Part shown: positions 62,238 to 64,000 of the stretch, one piece after another
How positions within the stretch are numbered: the first letter of the stretch is position 1
Layout of the letters: each line of letters begins with the position of its first letter
Source: an uncultured Bacteroidales bacterium
Lineage (GTDB): Bacteria > Bacteroidota > Bacteroidia > Bacteroidales > Paludibacteraceae
Assembly: GCA_902778935.1 (NCBI GenBank)
Contig: CACYZT010000004.1
Coordinates: 106,034-170,033 of the forward strand
Length of the DNA stretch: 64,000 nucleotides
Direction: 5' to 3'
Program-made: the position numbers and the translations under genes
The notes under the pieces: generated by a model
What the model saw: only the letters and a program-made list of their open reading frames with translations
What the model was told of the DNA's origin: nothing
Database searches by the model: none

Positions 62238-62258
62238 ACAGGTTTCTTTTTGTGCTTG

Positions 62259-62290
62259 CAAAAGTACTTCTTTTTTTTGACATGTGCAAA
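62259..62290 (-). promoter_or_regulatory. Promoter of the DUF2851 gene
   Basis: On the minus strand TTTG (62290-62287), 20 bp, then TACTTTTG (62266-62259) is an exact consensus. It gives a leader of only about 15 nt before the ATG at 62237. Confidence 0.82.
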
Positions 62291-62361
62291 TTTTATAGCA
62301 AAAAAATAGCGTTTATGCTTTCTATCTCCCTTTACTTTCTCACTTATCTCTATAGGAGAAT

Positions 62362-62427
62362 CTTAGGTGATACATAGGTGATTCTTAGGTTATTGATAGG
62401 TGATACTTAGGTGATTGGTTAGTTGGT
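62362..62427. repeat. 11-bp-period tandem array 4
   Basis: The units are CTTAGGTGATA, CATAGGTGATT, CTTAGGTTATT, GATAGGTGATA, CTTAGGTGATT and a degraded GGTTAGTTGGT, with no slippage. It lies about 60 nt beyond the terminator at 62489-62515 in minus-strand sense. It is also upstream of the DUF2851 promoter. Confidence 0.8.
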
Positions 62428-62488
62428 ATGCTACCCAACACGATACATGAGTGATACCATAAGATACTAACAACGTACAAAAAAAATA

Positions 62489-62515
62489 AACACCATGCTT
62501 TGCGGGCATGGTGTT
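62489..62515 (-). terminator. Terminator of the secreted repeat protein gene
   Basis: AACACCATGC (62489-62498) pairs with GCATGGTGTT (62506-62515), a 10-bp perfect stem. On the minus strand the stem is followed by TATTTTTTTTG. It is 24 nt after the stop at 62540. Confidence 0.85.
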
Positions 62516-62539
62516 TTGAATGTCAGGTACAATATTTGT

Positions 62540-64000
62540 TTACCTTATTAATTGTCCGTCAAGGGTGTAGATATTGTCACCGCGGAGGATGTATATTTGG
62601 CCATCAATGAGCACTTTATAGACGCCATTCTTGCCGACGGGCAGTTCCTCTATTCCTTGTTCTGCGTTACGGCGGTCCACCACATTGGAGCGTCCGGAGA
62701 TGCCGTTAGCGGGAGCCTTTGCCTTACCGGGAGCGGAAGCCGGAGCAGAGAGGATGTACTCAATCGCATAGTACGGCAGGTTGTCGTCCGGTGCCTGGTC
62801 GGTATAAGAGGTGTTGGATGCCGCTACGGTAGCTATCGACGTGAGGGAGGTCGGTGTGGCACCACGGAGGATGTTATAGGAGCCTATAGCGGCACCCTCG
62901 TAGGCGTTCCAGATGAGGTTGAACGTACCGTTCGTCACACCGCGGTTGATAGTGAGGTGTACGGTCTTGTGGATAGCACTCTCAGGCGACTCGTTACCAT
63001 TTGCCGTCACGCCGGTTAGGCGGTAACGCTCGGCTTTCTGCGAAGCATCGGACGTATTGTCGGTATAAGTACCGGCGGAAGCCGCAGCCGAACCGATGAG
63101 TTGGAACTCATTGAGGCTGTTACCCTCCTTATAGACATTGACGGAAGCAAACGCATCGGCATTGGTCCAGTTGATGAAATTATGCGCCGAAGCATCGGTA
63201 GTGACGAGCGTGAGCGTCGGGATATTGGTGGACGCGAGTACCGTAACAGATGTATAGAAATAGTGCTCGCAGTAGTTGGCGTTGGTCACCTTGAGATAGA
63301 GTTTGACGTCTTGACCCACGAGTGTCTTATCCGTTGCATTCCGTACATAATGTGCCGTGACGTTCAGTCCTTGCGCAGTCAGACGTTTGTCATAGTTGGC
63401 AAAGACAGTGGTCGTCGGCAGGATGATTCCGTACTGGTTAATCGGATAGAGCTCACCGTTGTCGATGGAGGCAATAGAAGCGAACCATTGGTATTCGATA
63501 CCCTCAGGCACACTTGCGCTGGCCGGTGTCTCCTCGTAGAGGACGGTAGGAATAGATACCTCTATCGACTTGATGTTATCCACCGTGACGGTCTGTGTGT
63601 AGGTCTGTCCATTGAGGGTCAGAGTGACGGTCTTCTCTCCGCCGGAGAGCCAGGAAACGGTATAAGGACCAAATCCCGAACCGCTCTTTATCACTCCGCC
63701 GCCGAAGTTCCATACCGGCGTGCCGGTGGTCTCTGCGCCGCGGTAGGAGACAGTCACATACTTGTCCGCACAAGCGGAAGCGGGAGCCTCTATCGGATTA
63801 CGCGTAACGGGCACGGTGACGGTCTCCGAGAAGAAGGACAACTGGTCTTGACGGTCGAGTGCCTGAATAGTAATCTCGTAATTGCCGTTATTAAGATAAG
63901 CTGTCGGAATGAGATAGGAAGTACCCTCTATGTAGTCATAATCCGGAAGGAACGCTGCATTCGCATTAAGTCCGTTCTGCGGGCTGATGAGATAGGTAGC
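62540..64000 (-). CDS. Secreted repeat protein with sorting tail, 5' end outside the window
   Basis: The frame stays open to the right edge of the window (read back through NYEITIQALDRQDQ), so at least 486 residues are present and the start is missing. The TTG near 63841 is not the start. The visible part has PKD- or SprB-like beta repeats (VTVSYRGAETTG, WFASI) and fibronectin-III-like repeats (TNADAFASVNVYKEG, WNAYEGAAIGSYNILRG). It ends in the tail DGQIYILRGDNIYTLDGQ, as in the genes at 11078, 17107 and 20377. It is probably a large exported or surface protein of unknown role. Confidence 0.75.
   Translation of the reverse strand, partial: ATYLISPQNGLNANAAFLPDYDYIEGTSYLIPTAYLNNGNYEITIQALDRQDQLSFFSETVTVPVTRNPIEAPASACADKYVTVSYRGAETTGTPVWNFGGGVIKSGSGFGPYTVSWLSGGEKTVTLTLNGQTYTQTVTVDNIKSIEVSIPTVLYEETPASASVPEGIEYQWFASIASIDNGELYPINQYGIILPTTTVFANYDKRLTAQGLNVTAHYVRNATDKTLVGQDVKLYLKVTNANYCEHYFYTSVTVLASTNIPTLTLVTTDASAHNFINWTNADAFASVNVYKEGNSLNEFQLIGSAAASAGTYTDNTSDASQKAERYRLTGVTANGNESPESAIHKTVHLTINRGVTNGTFNLIWNAYEGAAIGSYNILRGATPTSLTSIATVAASNTSYTDQAPDDNLPYYAIEYILSAPASAPGKAKAPANGISGRSNVVDRRNAEQGIEELPVGKNGVYKVLIDGQIYILRGDNIYTLDGQLIR

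Noticed and set aside
1-64000. Mobile genetic element or recent horizontal island
   Set aside because: No integrase, transposase, relaxase, phage gene or flanking tRNA was recognised; the repeats are intergenic and dispersed rather than bounding a block.

Overview
This window is bacterial and comes from the phylum Bacteroidota, most likely order Bacteroidales. The evidence is a SusC/SusD outer-membrane glycan-uptake pair, several lipoproteins, promoters of the Bacteroidota type (TTTG, about 20 bp, TAnnTTTG), secreted proteins sharing a C-terminal tail that resembles a type IX secretion sorting signal, and an aryl-polyene/flexirubin-like pigment cluster with a tyrosine ammonia-lyase. No transposase, integrase, phage gene, rRNA, tRNA or CRISPR array was recognised.

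Layout. Positions 1-9517 (minus strand) are a polysaccharide-utilisation operon: amidohydrolase lipoprotein, clan GH-D (GH36-like) alpha-galactosidase lipoprotein, SusC, SusD, a Big2-domain lipoprotein and the start of another lipoprotein. A DeoR-family regulator (9952-10728, plus) is divergent from it. Positions 11078-16657 hold a giant secreted beta-helix protein and a small operon pairing a 53-residue protein with a TacT-like GNAT acetyltransferase, a candidate toxin-antitoxin pair. Positions 17107-30714 (minus) form a second operon. It starts with AgaS-like isomerase/deaminase, GatZ/KbaZ-like aldolase subunit, acetyl-xylan-esterase-like lipoprotein and PfkB kinase, and continues into four metallophosphoesterases. 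The sugar genes fit galactosamine/N-acetylgalactosamine breakdown through tagatose phosphates. Positions 31492-34479 carry a CBM9-like protein, an N-acetylhexosamine-kinase-like protein, a HAD phosphatase and an exported flavodoxin.

Positions 34618-52731 are a tightly packed 19-gene cluster for an aryl polyene. Tyrosine ammonia-lyase and an adenylate-forming ligase would supply a p-coumaroyl starter. Two ACPs, three ketosynthases, ketosynthase-like partners, a ketoreductase and two hot-dog dehydratases would extend it. A methyltransferase, acyltransferases, a three-domain glycosyltransferase/acyltransferase/oxidoreductase, a LolA-like carrier and an MMPL exporter would finish and export it. 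The same strand continues with a CoA-transferase, a class II aldolase, two tandem fucose-isomerase-fold proteins and a GtrA protein. Positions 58138-62237 are housekeeping genes (rsmA, corA, nadA, a DUF2851 protein). The window ends inside a secreted repeat protein.

The most unusual content is intergenic. Five elements (6140-6297, 8244-8400, 10752-10910, 31281-31440, 32103-32266) can each be drawn as the same four-helix cloverleaf, with nearly constant AT-rich flanks. Their helix sequences differ between copies but stay complementary, which points to a conserved RNA or single-stranded-DNA structure. Other intergenic sequences include a second hairpin-rich repeat family, four arrays with an exact 11-bp period but unrelated units, and a 3 x 40-bp tandem array built from the cloverleaf flank.
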